64,000 bases of DNA from Merluccius polli (lineage: Eukaryota; Chordata; Actinopteri; Gadiformes; Merlucciidae): positions 62,001 to 126,000 of the forward strand of contig JAOPHQ010002295.1 of the NCBI GenBank assembly GCA_030340625.1, given 5' to 3'. This document shows positions 40,645 through 51,341 of the stretch, piece by piece; within the stretch, counting starts at the first letter, position 1; each line of letters begins with the position of its first letter. Below the pieces are notes generated by a model. The model made no database searches and was not told the DNA's origin. It was given only the letters and a program-made list of their open reading frames with translations. The position numbers and the translations under genes are program-made.

Positions 40645-40859
40645 TCAGAAGTGTTTGCGGTTGATGCGGTCCTGCTCCACCTGAGCCATGGCCTTCTTCT
40701 TGAGCAGGAGGATGTGTTCGACAAACTCCCTGACCGCTCCCTGGCCGCTGCGCGCGTGACATGTGTACTTGGCGGCGTTAACAGCCACCGCCGGCGCGTC
40801 TTGAGGCGCGGCGCTGAGCCCGGCGAGTTTCAGACACTCCACGTCCGGCTCATCAAAAC
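40645..40859 (-). CDS. cmas: cmas A exon 8 (residues 378-448, stop)
   Basis: Acceptor TTCCTCAG follows a short CT tract. The exon encodes FDEPDVECLKLAGLSA through QVEQDRINRKHF and TGA. It has VN in AVAVNAAKY, absent in copy B (6-bp indel). Confidence 0.96.
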
Positions 40860-43800
40860 CTGAGGAAGACACACAGAGAGAGAGAGAGGATAGGAAGGAC
40901 AATTTAACAGGAGTTTGACAAAAGTACAACCAAACAAGGATACTCATTTGAGACATTTGACAATGCTTCGAAAAGCAGTTCTACGTTTACAGGCCATATT
41001 AAAAAATACTTTTTGGAAGAGGACCCATTACTACTTCTTTATCTTCAAGAGATATGCTTTCTGTGCACGATTTTAACAATTGTAACATTTAACATTTGTA
41101 AATACATTTAAGGAACACAGATGATGACATGATGACATGCCCTAAAATAGGTAGGAGTTTTTACCCATGAACGCCACCACTTTCCAGTCCAGTCCTTTCT
41201 CCTTTCTCCACTTCTGTACATCGTCCAGGGGCTCTGCTCCCACCTGCATGACATCGCAACCAGTCCTCTTTGCCAGTTTGTCAGATAGTGTTTTAGACAT
41301 GTCCTCATTCGAGACCAACAGCACCACCTAGAGGTGAACGTAGGTAGATCAGCCATTGACGTGGTGGACATTGACATCGGTTAAAAGCGAAACTACACAG
41401 CACATTGCAAATCGAAGTAAACCATCTCATCTGTTGATCGCTTATAATACAGCATTGAGGTGTTTTTTTTGGTTTTTTTGTGTTTAACTAACTGAATAAC
41501 TGTGTTCTGGGTGGTGCCGTCGACGGGCGGCCAACTTACCTCCACTCCTTCCCTCCTCAGGATGCGGAGGCCCGTGAGGTCCTTGGTGTTCATGTGCACC
41601 ATCTCTCCTTTGGACCCCGAGACAATCGTCTGGCCGTCCGTCAGACAGCCAGAGACGAGACAAAACATCAGCTGCACCTCCTCAGGCTTTTCATGGCCAA
41701 AGTAACCAAACCTTTGGGGGGGGGGGGGGGGAGGGTTGCAGTAGAAATGCCCATTTCATGAACTATTCACTTTTAATCTTTCACATTCTCGTTACACGTT
41801 GTGTTGAATGCGTTTATTGGAGATGGCAAGACGGTATTTGCCGAGCAGATTGTATATGCTGCCATGACAGAGGCTCTCACCGGAGGGCATGTGTTGATAA
41901 CACTGCACAATACCCAACCCTACTTTTAATAAATTTACATTTAGGGCATTTAGCAGATGCTTGTCCAAAGCATCTGCTTTGCGTACATTTCTCAGTAGAA
42001 AGTAAAACAATATTTCACTAATCCTGCACTTTGAATGTGAGGGATCCTTTGTGAACTGCTAGCCATATGCAACAATGGTAGTTTAAAACTACCAAACAAG
42101 GTAGTTTTAGACGGGAGCATTTCTCACCTTAGGACTCTCTGTTCAGCTACCGGCCAGTCGATGTCCACGTCGATATCCACACTGTACTCGGGCAGCATCT
42201 CGTAATAGCCCATCTTTCCTCCCTGGACGAGAAACATGACAATAAATGGTACAATATAATATCACTAATATGACATATATATACACTCACCGGCCACTTT
42301 ATTAGGTACACCTTGCTAGTACCGGGTTGGACCCCCTTTTGCCTTCAGAACTGCCTTAATCCTTCGTGGCACAGATTCAACAAGGTACTGGAAACATTCC
42401 TCAGAGAGTTTGGTCCATATTGACATGATAGCATCACGCAGTTGCTGCAGATTTGTCGGCTGCACATCCATGATGCGAATCTCCCGTTCCACCACATCCC
42501 AAAGGTGCTCTATTGGATTGAGATCTGGTGACTGTGGAGGCCATTTGAGTACAGTGAACTCATTGTCATGTTCAAGAAACCAGTCTGAGATGATTCGCGC
42601 TTTATGACATGGCGCGTTATCCTGCTGGAAGTAGCCATCAGAAGATGGGTACACTGTGGTCATAAAGGGATGGACATGGTCAGCAACAATACTCAGGTAG
42701 TCTGTGGCTTTGACACGATGCTCAATTGGTACTAATAAGCCCAAAGTGTGCCAGGAAAATATCCCCCACACCATTACACCACCACCACCAGCCTGAACCG
42801 TTGATACAAGGCAGGATGGATCCATGCTTTCATGTTGTTGACGCCAAATTCTGACCCTACCATCCGAATGTCGCAGCAGAAATCGAGACTCATCAGACCA
42901 GGCAACGTTTTTCCAATCTTCGATTGTCCAATTTTGGTGAGCCTGTGCGAATTGTAGCCTCAGTTTCCTGTTCTTAGCTGACAGGAGTGGCACCCGGTGT
43001 GGTCTTCTGCTGCTGTAGCCCATCCGCCTCAAGGTTCGACGTGTTGTGCGTTCAGAGATGCTCTTCTGCATACCTCTGTTGTAACGAGTGGTTATTTGAG
43101 TTACAGTTGCCTTTCTATCAGCTCGAACCAGTCTGGCCATTCTCCTCTGACCTCTAGCATCAACAAGGCATTTGCGCCCACAGAACTGCCGCTCACTGGA
43201 TATTTTCTCTTTTTCGGACCATTCTCTGTAAACCCTAGAGATGGTTGTGCGTGAAAATCCCAGTAGATCAGCAGTCTCTGAAATACTCAGACCAGCCCGT
43301 CTGGCACCAACAACCATGCCACGTTCAAAGTCACTTAAATCACCTTTCTTCCCCATTCTGATGCTCGGTTTGAACTGCAGCAGATCGTCCTGACCATGTC
43401 TACATGCCTAAATGCATTGAGTTGCTGCCATGTGATTGGCTGATTAGAAATTTGCGTTAACGAGCAGTTGGACAGGTGTACCTAATAAAGTGGCCGGTGA
43501 GTGTATATATATATACATACATACATTGACCCCCCAAAATCTATGGGATAGCATATTGACATGTGGTAAAGCTTTTTTTAAATGTGATTAATGAATGGGA
43601 TCGAGGCAGGAGAGTCTTAGTGGCTACAGTGTTTGACTCCTAGCCTGGGTTCAAACCCCAATGTCCACTGTAGGCATCCTTGAGCAAAGGATGCCGAACC
43701 CTTTCCTGCTCATCAATGACCTTTATCTAAGGAGAACTCCCTGTCACTTTGGAGAAATGTGTCTAAAATGCGACTAAGTGGTAAAACAGTAAAACAGGTG

Positions 43801-46800
43801 GTAGCCTGCTATATTAGGAGGGTTTGGTAGAAATTACAGGTGGGCAACTTGGGCGCTTGATAGCCCAGGGGTTAGAGAAGCAGCCCAAAGGTTGCCAGTT
43901 CGACTCCCTAAGAGAGAGCAGAAAATGTCAAAAGAGAGCTAGATGTTGAAAATAAGCAACACAAGAAAACTGCTCCCTCCCGCCCTACGTTTCGCCGGCA
44001 TTGAGAAATGTTGCATTCAGGCACCTTTGATTGACAAGCAAGATGGCTTCCCCAAACCGATCAGGGAAGAGATGCCTTGATTGGCCAGAAATGAGCCGGG
44101 AGCGGTCTAAAACCTAAATTGTCTCAAACAGAGGCAGGCGCAGTCAAACCAAAACAGATATTCTCATGGCGCATTCACTCACTAACAGCTGACTGATGGC
44201 TGACATTTCTCATAAATTGTAGTTCTTAAATCTTACCCACAGCACCTTTATCGGTACCTGGTATGTGCTCTCTCTCGACCATTAAGATCCTTGGATGAAG
44301 CCCTGATGGTTTCTCCCGGGTCATAGTTTGTGACAAAGAGTGTCTGGACCTGGCTGCCTACTGAACTCAGACACACCAAGTCTCCCCATCTTCTTTTAAA
44401 TCTCTTCTTAAAAACTGTTTTTCCAAAAGACTTTGGAAATGTTTGATACGTTATTGGTACCGTTTCTATTCCTATTTTATCATCTTATTTTCTTTTTGCA
44501 GAACACTTTTGTAACTTTGTTAAGAAAAGTGCTCTATGAATCAAGTGTATTATTATTGCCGTACCTGCAGTACTCCCTGGTTCATGATGAGGTCTCTGGT
44601 GGCGAAGTAGAAGGAGCCATTCTCACACAGTTCCCCGTCCCAGTCCTGCCGCCTGGGCCGCTTGCTGGGGTTCATGTTCAGAGGTGAGGTCACCCCGTTG
44701 GCTACGGAGGACGGAGCATGAAGGTCAAAGGTCAAAGAGAAAAATCCTTAAGCAATGACCTGCTTGGCACTTTCAATACATTTTGCTTCGCCTGGTTTCA
44801 ATGGATGTAGTCATTGTCTGTCTACTATTTATTTACTTATTGTGTCATTTAGCGGTCAGCGGTCGCTTTTATCCCAAGTGGTTTACAGTGAATTCAGATA
44901 CATGTCCAATAGGAGCAGGTTAGGCTGTGGACATGGGAGGGTCGAACCCAGTACCGTTTGGACTGGGAGTCCTACACTCTAGCCCCTATTAAATTATTCT
45001 TCCCCCTGTTATCTATTGGGAGCATGTGTGTGTTGACTGGACACTTAACTAAGCAGTCTTTTTTAAACCCCGAAAATATTTAATAATTTGATATTTTGGA
45101 TATATAAAATATGAACACAACAGTTTGAAGAAACAAGCCTTTCTAAAATCATCGCCTTTCTAAAACTATATTTGCATTTGGATTAGTGGTACATTTACGG
45201 ACTGGTGCTGTAGTACACCAGTCTAATCCCAGAGTCCCACGCATGAGAACCCAGGAGTCACAAGTTTCTAGCATGTGACCGGAGTCATTGTTAAACATCA
45301 ACAATCCTACTAAACCTGGGAAACTACTCAAAATATCTGCCCTCAAACATTTTCATCTCCACGTAGACCTCAAAGACACACACACACAAAACTTTTGTCT
45401 TTTGTCATCAGTTTCTAGTTTTTCTAGAGCACTGTTAATCTTTTTTGTAATCGGGCTGTTTTAAAAATGTGCCGTTGTCAAGAACCTGTTTGGCTGAGAG
45501 TTGAACCCTATAAGCCGACACTGCCCTGACAAGATTTTGAAGAATGCATCAGGGAGAATATGTAGAGTGAAACCGTGGGGGGAAAACATTTATACCTTGG
45601 AATGTATTCATAATCATTAATATGGTTTTAAAATTGTGCCCAGAAAGCATATCTCTTGAAGATAAGAAATTAATAAATTCTTCTACTTTTTCTTTAATTT
45701 GTCTGACTTTTTAAGTCACATGTTCGATCTCCGGGTGTGCTTACTATCCTGCTTGGCCTCCTGCCAGCGGAACTGGTGCCTCCGGACCACAGAGAAGACC
45801 GAGTCGTAGCCCAGCAGGGTGATCTTCTCCAGGGCTTCCTTCATGTGGAACGGGTGGAGGCAGGGCGAGGTGGCCTGGATGTTACAGATCACATCCACCT
45901 CTGTGGAAAACAACAAGGAGGGGAGGAACACAGATGAAGCTCCACGGTGCCAAGTGCTCCACTTATGTTTGTAGCAGGTACCCTATTCGCACGGGACTAG
46001 TATTACCTGTAGTCATAATAATTGCAGAGGTCATCCCCAGGTAATACTAATCCCGTGCGAATAAAAACACCATTTAAATGTCTGGGTCACTGATTGGACT
46101 CTGGGATGGGTGGGGCTGCACACCTGTGGTGCATGAGTAATCATGGCACCCAGGCTAAACCAGCTATCAACACACACACACACACACACACACTTACCGC
46201 TCCTTAAGAAACACACCCTTGACAACCGCTGACATCCGTAACTAAAACTCATGCCAAAAACGTGCCATCTCTAACCAACTGTCCAAACAACCTGCTTGAT
46301 CCCCATCAGTCAGGTTTCAAGACTGCACACTCCACTGAGACGGCCCTCCCTCTCGCTTCTCAAAATGTCTGGCACACATCAGCACTTGGACGACCGCGCA
46401 TCGCCCGAAGCTCAACCCCGACAAGACTGAGCTCCTCCTCGTGCCGGGGAAGGACTGCCCTCACATGGACGTACTGGTCACTGTCGGACGCTGCGATATG
46501 TCCTTCACCGACCACGAGGAACCTTGGCGTGGCGCTGTACAATCAGCTACGCTGCACAGCCAACAACACCGCTGTGGCCCGATCCTGCAGATTTGCTCTC
46601 TACAACATCCGCAGGATCCTACTAGCAATGGCTTAACTTAGCAATTGGGCACACTTGAAACTTGTTCTTGTGAAATCCTACTGTACCGACAGCGATATAT
46701 TGTTGCATTTTCTTCTGACAAATGTACTAATTGTAAGTCGCTTTGGACAAAAGCATCTGTTAAAAGCCCTAAATGTAAATGTAACCAGGGATTAAAAACT

Positions 46801-48592
46801 AATTGTTTTTCATTTTGGTTTGTTCTGAGCAGAAACTTTATTTTTCCCTTCCGTTCCCAGGCTTCTCCTCTAATTAATAACCGTTCAAGGCCAAGCCACG
46901 CCATCTTGCCCTTTAAACTGAGAGCTGCGCAGTGCGCATAGGTAAGCAGCAATATCGTTGTGTCCTTTACTCTGCTGCTAAGCCCAATAGTTGTGTTCAG
47001 ATGGTTAAATAGCTTTGTTGATCATGCGTAATGTGGATACGTTATGGCTCTGTGAGAGCGCATGAGTGTGTTATATTTCACTATGTTCATCGCATTGGGC
47101 ACGCAATGTCTGTGTGTGTTATGTTTTTCTGTGTTTTTTTGAGAACACAAAGTGTGCATTTTGTATTATTTTGTTAGGGCGTGTTCACACCAAGCGTTTT
47201 TTGTGATAGGGAAAAGTTGAGCCGACCGTTTTTTTTCAACAAAAAAAAAGCTGGCAGCGTTTTTGTCCTGAAAGCACCGAGAGCGTTTTCACCATCGCCT
47301 AGCAACGAACCCATTGTAGACCCAGACGTTACTAGCCGACTACGTATCCAGGCTATTAGACATGTCATATATCTCCACATGTTCACTAATTAATACTACT
47401 AATCGTTACTAGCCTACTACGTATCCAGGCTATTAGACATGTCATATATCTTCACATGTTCACTAATTAATACTACTAATCGCTGCTGAAAGACGAGTCC
47501 TTTGTGACGACAAATGTTAATGTTCCGCTTGTGATTGGTCAGTTGTCAAAAAAACGCCTGACATTGGGCGCTTTTTTCCTGAAAGTTTTTTCAACTTTTT
47601 TTACGCTCGGTGCGGGAGAAAAAAACGCAGAGAGAGGCGTTTAAAAAAACGCCGGGAACTTTTTACAAAAACGCTCTGCTACATAGGAATATAATGTAAA
47701 ACGAACGCTGGCAGAAAAAAACCCGCTAGGTGTGAACACGTCCTTATTGATTTATTTGAGCGCACGTCACGTGTGAATGTTTAGACCTGCTGTGAACTAC
47801 TGTTGACTATTACTGATGAGAACGCACGCAGACTCAATGTCTGCCCATCAAGTAAAACGTGTTTATGCAGACAGGGAAGTTATCAGTCTCCATTGTTGAC
47901 TAGTGTCACACCTTTAACTTCTTCAGATGGGTTTAAAGAAGTGTGTGCATGCGACGTGCGTACGTGCGTGTGTGCATGTGTGTGTGTGTGTGTGCACGTG
48001 TGCGTATACCTGGGTTGAGCCTGGCGAACTCCTGGATGGTGTCCAAGGAACTGGAGGAGTCTCTGGAAACTTCTGGGCTCCTGCGGTGCACTTGGGCCCC
48101 CCAGGCCCTCGCTACTTTCTCTATCTCATCGTGGTCCGTTGATACCCACACGCTGGAGAGACATGATGAAATGACGATGTGCACTACATGATGCGTGTCA
48201 AATATTGTTATTGTTATCACAGCGAGCCACTGAAGTCAACAGGTAAGACACACTTTTAAGATAAACTTTTGGCAACAAGCGAACAGCCTTATACAGACCT
48301 AATACTTACACTGACCCTATACAAAAAAATGTTTAAAGCACTGAAATAAGAAGAAACAAATAGAGAGCTCATCACCATACCAAGGGGGGTTTATAGCATA
48401 ACCTTTGTCTAAACGATTCAACGTTACGCCAGAAAGTTATGTACTATTAGTCGTCTGATGCTCAATATACTACCAGAGAAGTCATTTTCTTTTCATTTAT
48501 TTTCTTACATAACATACAAAGTAAAGTACTGTACTTGAGTACAAATTTGAGGTACTTTACTTAAGTTGAGTATTTCTATGTTCACTACATTT

Positions 48593-48638
<46 letters not shown>

Positions 48639-49285
48639 AATGATACATGTTTGATGTATGTATGATATGCTGCTACTTGGCCCTGTCTCCTGCCCTATAG
48701 GGACCACAATGGAATTAAGCCTTAGGGCTTGGAATGGTCAAATAAAATCAATCAATCAATATATATATCAAAAGGAAAAGTGATATGTTATATTATTGGA
48801 TTATATTTATTGATGCTTTAAAGTGTTCATCCCTTTAATGTTGCAGCTGGTAAAGGTGGAGCTCATTTGAATGTGTCTATATATATATATTGTATTGCTT
48901 TTATGTACTGCTGGCTGGGTAGCTTGTACATTTCCTCCTGGGGACCAATGAAGCCTAATTTAATACAATAATAGAATGTATTTATTGACTGTATTTTGCA
49001 AGTAACTAGCAAGTAGCAACTAAAAAGCTGTTGGATAAATAGTGGAGTAGTGAAGTATAAGGAACCAGAACATAGAAATACTCAACTTCAGTAAAGTACA
49101 AGTACCTCAAATGTGTACTCAATTAAAGTACATGTACTTTACTCTGTGCGTTATGTACATAAATGTCAGTGACTCGCTCACTGCTTTCTACTCTGTATGT
49201 ACAGGAGGTGTTCATGCAGTTAAGTCAATAAATGAGGACCTGTGCTACCAGGCTTAGGGATTGGACGGTTCCCTGGCACCTACTA

Positions 49286-49329
<44 letters not shown>

Positions 49330-49779
49330 TTATAAATGCAACACTTTTGTACTTTCACTGAGCTAACATTTCCAAGGAATAGGAGTACTTCCGCAGTGTG
49401 GCACCACTACTGGTGCTTCAGTACAACACCTAGCGCCCAGGTAGGTGTACTGCTAGGTGTTGTTGTGGTGGAGGTGGTACCGGTACCGGTGGTGGTACCG
49501 GTGGTGGTCTCACCTGTCGAACATGCGGGCGTCCTTGGCGGCCCTCAGCACCCAGCCCACCAGCGGGACCCCGGCCAGCATCTTGACGTTCTTCAGCGGG
49601 ATGCCCTTGCTGCCTCCCCTCGCCAGGACCAGCGCTGCGACGTGTCTCCTCTTCTCCCCCTTCTCCTCGCCATTGTCCCGCTCCTCCTCCTCCTCCTCCT
49701 CCTCCCCCCCGTGCTTGTCTCCCACCTCCGCGTCCCCCATGTCCGCCGGACCGAGGCGAGGGCGTTTCCTCGCGGCCAT
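40645..49779 (-). CDS. cmas: cmas copy A, N-acylneuraminate cytidylyltransferase (CMP-sialic acid synthetase), complete, 8 exons
   Basis: Join on the minus strand: 49779-49514, 48152-48010, 45900-45745, 44701-44565, 42222-42128, 41711-41540, 41327-41165, 40859-40645. This is 1347 bp, 448 aa, with all splice phases consistent. The enzyme makes CMP-sialic acid from CTP and sialic acid; the vertebrate form is usually nuclear. Seen: CTP-binding LARGGSKGIPLKN (exon 1), WVSTDHDEI, QATSPCLHP, FSVVRRHQFRW, KRPRRQDWDGE (residues 202-212, matching the known nuclear signal/active-site segment) and SVDIDVDIDWP. The C-terminal HAD/KdsC-like domain has VSGCLTDG in place of the DxDG phosphatase motif. The N-terminus has ARKRPRLG and an E-rich run absent from copy B. 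The Tc1 element, an L2 tail and other repeats sit in its introns. Confidence 0.96.
41165..41327 (-). CDS. cmas: cmas A exon 7 (residues 324-378)
   Basis: Acceptor CTCTAG and donor GTAAAA. The exon encodes VVLLVSNEDMSKTLSD through GLDWKVVAFM. It is one codon shorter than copy B (VSNEDM versus LAYDDHM). Confidence 0.95.
41540..41711 (-). CDS. cmas: cmas A exon 6 (residues 266-323), start of HAD-like domain
   Basis: The acceptor follows a C16 run (41716-41731 on + as G). Donor GTAAGT. The exon encodes FGYFGHEKPEEVQLMF, CLVSGCLTDGQT and RILRREGVE. Both Asp positions of the DxD phosphatase motif are replaced (L and S). Confidence 0.95.
41716..41731 (-). repeat. poly-C run in the cmas A exon 6 acceptor
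   Basis: G16 on +, C16 on the coding strand, immediately before CCAAAG|G. Copy B has C23 at the same place. Confidence 0.9.
42128..42222 (-). CDS. cmas: cmas A exon 5 (residues 235-266)
   Basis: Acceptor GTCCAG and donor GTGAGA. The exon encodes GGKMGYYEMLPEYSVD then IDVDIDWPVAEQRVL. The acidic DIDVDID segment is a hallmark of CMP-sialic acid synthetases. Confidence 0.96.
42284..43503 (-). mobile_element. Tc1/mariner transposon, apparently complete, 1.22 kb, in cmas A intron 4
   Basis: The terminal inverted repeats start CACTCACCGGCCACTTTATT and continue AGGTACACCT; both ends are flanked by TA (42282-42283, 43504-43505) within AT-rich sequence. It holds an uninterrupted 346-codon transposase. 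The D-to-E spacing marks it as DD36E, like the Incomer family. Confidence 0.96.
42316..43356 (-). CDS. Tc1/mariner DD36E transposase, intact ORF
   Basis: 346 aa. The N-terminal helix-turn-helix DNA-binding region (LSDFERGMVVGARRAG ... SRTTISRVYREW, residues 7-46) is followed by a second HTH-like block and the catalytic domain. The D of VAWSDES is residue 155, the D of YFQQDNAPCH residue 246 and the E of DLNPIEHLW residue 283; 36 residues lie between the last two. GGGVMVWGIF, a Gly-rich box, is at 190-200. No stop or frameshift is seen. It is oriented with the host gene, so it could be transcribed within the cmas A pre-mRNA. Start chosen at MGKKGDLSDFERG, the usual family N-terminus. Confidence 0.95.
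   Translation of the reverse strand: MGKKGDLSDFERGMVVGARRAGLSISETADLLGFSRTTISRVYREWSEKEKISSERQFCGRKCLVDARGQRRMARLVRADRKATVTQITTRYNRGMQKSISERTTRRTLRRMGYSSRRPHRVPLLSAKNRKLRLQFAQAHQNWTIEDWKNVAWSDESRFLLRHSDGRVRIWRQQHESMDPSCLVSTVQAGGGGVMVWGIFSWHTLGLLVPIEHRVKATDYLSIVADHVHPFMTTVYPSSDGYFQQDNAPCHKARIISDWFLEHDNEFTVLKWPPQSPDLNPIEHLWDVVEREIRIMDVQPTNLQQLRDAIMSIWTKLSEECFQYLVESVPRRIKAVLKAKGGPTRY
43600..43780 (+). repeat. tRNA-derived SINE-like remnant
   Basis: GGGTTCAAACCCCAATGTCC (box B-like), then TGAGCAAAGGATGCCGAACC and CCTGCTCATCAATGACC, and a diverged tail near CACTTTGGAGAAATGTGTCT. A second tRNA-like piece lies at 43855-43910. Confidence 0.45.
44250..44559 (+). mobile_element. L2-like LINE 3' end abutting the cmas A exon 4 donor
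   Basis: TCTTTTAAATCTCTTCTTAA, AAACTGTTTTTCC, then AAGTGCTCTATGAATCAAG and a TATTATTATT end match L2-type 3' termini. The end lies five bases from exon 4 (44565), antisense to cmas A. Confidence 0.55.
44565..44701 (-). CDS. cmas: cmas A exon 4 (residues 189-234)
   Basis: Acceptor CCGTAG and donor GTACGG. The exon encodes NGVTSPLNMNPSKRPR, RQDWDGELCENGSFYF and ATRDLIMNQGVLQ. It is the most diverged exon between the copies (35 of 137 bases). Confidence 0.96.
44826..44990 (-). mobile_element. SINE remnant, minus orientation
   Basis: GCGGTCGCTTTTATCCCAAG then TGGTTTACAGTGAATTCAGA is the reversed common fish tail. GGGTCGAACCCAGTACCGTT is a reversed box-B-like segment. Confidence 0.5.
45745..45900 (-). 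CDS. cmas: cmas A exon 3 (residues 137-188), nearly identical to copy B
   Basis: Acceptor TTCCACAG and donor GTAAGC. The exon encodes VDVICNIQATSPCLHP through SVVRRHQFRWQEAKQD. Only two bases of 156 differ from copy B (one silent, one Met/Val). Confidence 0.97.
45984..46063. mobile_element. 80-bp foldback MITE in cmas A intron 2
   Basis: 26-bp arms 45984-46009 and 46038-46063 (TATTCGCACGGGACTAGTAT, then TACCTG; one mismatch) with a TA at each outer end. It resembles very short Tc1/mariner-type MITEs. Confidence 0.75.
46262..46791 (+). mobile_element. L2-like LINE remnant with internally deleted reverse transcriptase
   Basis: Translation pieces LDPHQSGFKTAHSTETAL, then KLNPDKTELLLVPGKDCP, NLGVALYNQLRCTAN and VARSCRFALYNIRRI belong to the L2/CR1 reverse-transcriptase C-terminal half, with a deletion and frameshifts. 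The 3' part ends in GTAAGTCGCTTTGGACAAAA, the tail shared with many fish SINEs. Confidence 0.75.
47177..47743. mobile_element. 567-bp MITE with TTA target duplication, cmas A intron 2
   Basis: The ends GGGCGTGTTCACACC and GGACGTGTTCACACC (inverted) are flanked by TTA (47174-47176 and 47744-47746). A three-base TTA duplication is typical of PIF-Harbinger elements. Inside, a ~77-bp block (CGTTACTAGCC...ACTACTAAT) is directly duplicated at about 47327-47480. No ORF. Confidence 0.8.
48010..48152 (-). CDS. cmas: cmas A exon 2 (residues 89-137)
   Basis: Acceptor CTCCAG and donor GTATAC. The exon encodes VWVSTDHDEIEKVARA through SSSLDTIQEFARLNP. Confidence 0.97.
48153..49513 (-). other. cmas A intron 1
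   Basis: Contains AT microsatellites (48599-48629, 49286-49326), a repeat of AAAGTACTGTACTTGAGTAC-like sequence in inverted form (about 48520-48580 and 49085-49145), and a GGTACCGGT-rich tract (49475-49505) beside exon 1. No gene seen. Confidence 0.6.
49514..49779 (-). CDS. cmas: cmas A exon 1 (residues 1-89)
   Basis: Starts MAARKRPRLGPADMGD, has an acidic run encoded by GAG repeats, then KRRHVAALVLARGGSK and KDARMFD before donor GTGAGA. ATG at 49779 is the first Met of the open frame. The mature catalytic fold begins around VAALVLARG. Confidence 0.93.
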
Positions 49780-50094
49780 ATATGCCCCCCCCCCGCGTTT
49801 TAAACTATAAAGTGTCCACTTAAATAAAATAAATACAAATAAATAAAAACGCGCGACTCAGCCGGGAGGAGCGACGCCAAAGCCACGGAGCTGTGACCCG
49901 CCGGAACCCCCCCCCCCCGCTACGACGGTCCGACTTGGACTGTGTGACTGGGGGGAGGGGGAGGAATCACTTCCGCGTTGGTGTCCCGCAGCGAGGCCAG
50001 CCATTGGCTGCTGTGGCGGGGCGCGAGGCCAGTCTAGACATAGGTAATCAAACGTCGAGTCGATTTGGGGATTTTGATGATAATGATGACGATG
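49780..50094. promoter_or_regulatory. 5' flank of cmas A (putative promoter/5' UTR)
   Basis: About 315 bp, fairly GC-rich, with a C9-10 run and GGCCAGCCATTGGCTGCTGT (a CCAAT-like box on the minus strand). No TATA box was recognised near the ATG. The transcription start is unknown. Confidence 0.35.
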
Positions 50095-50873
50095 TAGCCT
50101 GGCAAGCCAGACCCACATCAGAAAGATCTACCTAGCTGCCAAATAATAATAATAATAATAAATAAATAAATAGATCTACCTAGCTGCCAAATAATAATAA
50201 TAAATAAATAAATAGATCTACCTAGCTGCCAAATAGGGGGTGTCTAGAGTTCTAGGCTAATGACGATGATGATGATGATACAGCAATACGATGTATGGCT
50301 TAAATGCAATAAAGCAAGCAATGGTAATATAAAGAAAAAAGAAAAGAAAGGCAGCTTAATAAGCTGTGTAAAAAACAACTATATAATTGTTAAGTAATAA
50401 ATATGCAAAATTAGGCCGACAGCTAAATGTTGTTTTGTAGCCTACTGTTTTTTTATGTAAAGTAATATTTATTGCAAACATTTAAAACATATTGGGGCAA
50501 TTGCTCTGCCGCTACGTTAGCCACTTTTTAGAGTTTAACACGGTTTTAAACTCGTCAGTGACGCAAGAAGTCACGTGACGTCTTAAGCTCCATTGCTGTG
50601 TCGTATGTACCTGTGGTTTAACCTGCAGCTGCGTTTTACCTTGATCTCAATTGCTGTGTCTTCAGAGAAATTCACATCAGACACTAGGGGCGTATTTTGT
50701 GCGTGTTAGTCTAGTCTCCAAACGGACATGGTTTTAGAGGAGACTAAACCAGTTTGCAGGATGAAACAAGGCTCCATTATAACCGACACACACAGAATTA
50801 GTTTTATTAATTATTATTAGTAGTATTAATAATAATGTATGATACATTTACACTTATTACGCCAGATAGGCCT

Positions 50874-51146
50874 TCAGTACAATAACAATATTGGACATAG
50901 TCGATATGGAATGAGCAGTGATATTTCACGGCTCGCGGGGCTCAGGTCTCGGTCGTGCGTCCGCTCAGCAATAGCATTACGCGCTTCAACTTTCAAGCGC
51001 TTCCATAAATTCTTTAAATGTGCCGCTGCTCGGTCTTCTGCTGGAAGATCTAGGCTACTGTTACATGTGTTTGAGAGATCATCCCAAACAGACTTTCTTC
51101 GGAGCGTGGTGGTGGTGTCTTTCCTCTTCCACCGTATCCACAACAC
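50874..51146 (-). pseudogene. Myb/SANT-like (MADF-like) DNA-binding protein fragment of a transposon
   Basis: 90 codons. The segment KSVWDDLSNTCNSSL ... AAAHLKNLWKRLKVEARNA has the Trp-containing helix spacing (Trp, then LKxxWKRLK) of Myb/SANT-like transposon proteins. The usual first helix is short and the C-terminal part is lost, so it is probably a remnant. Confidence 0.5.
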
Positions 51147-51300
51147 CTCGAATGCAGTACAATAAATATAACTTCTGCTCCTCGTTATAGTTCTCTATCC
51201 GAGACATGTTCATCCTAACTACCCTCAGTGTCAGGGGGGTATGCAGCAACAATTTTGGCGCCCCCCATAAACATTACGTGGTGCGCAGTTGTTGACGGGG

Positions 51301-51305
51301 TGTGT

Positions 51306-51336
<31 letters not shown>

Positions 51337-51341
51337 GGGGG
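51301..51341. repeat. (GT)n followed by poly-G
   Basis: About ten GT units run into a G22 run. Confidence 0.95.
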
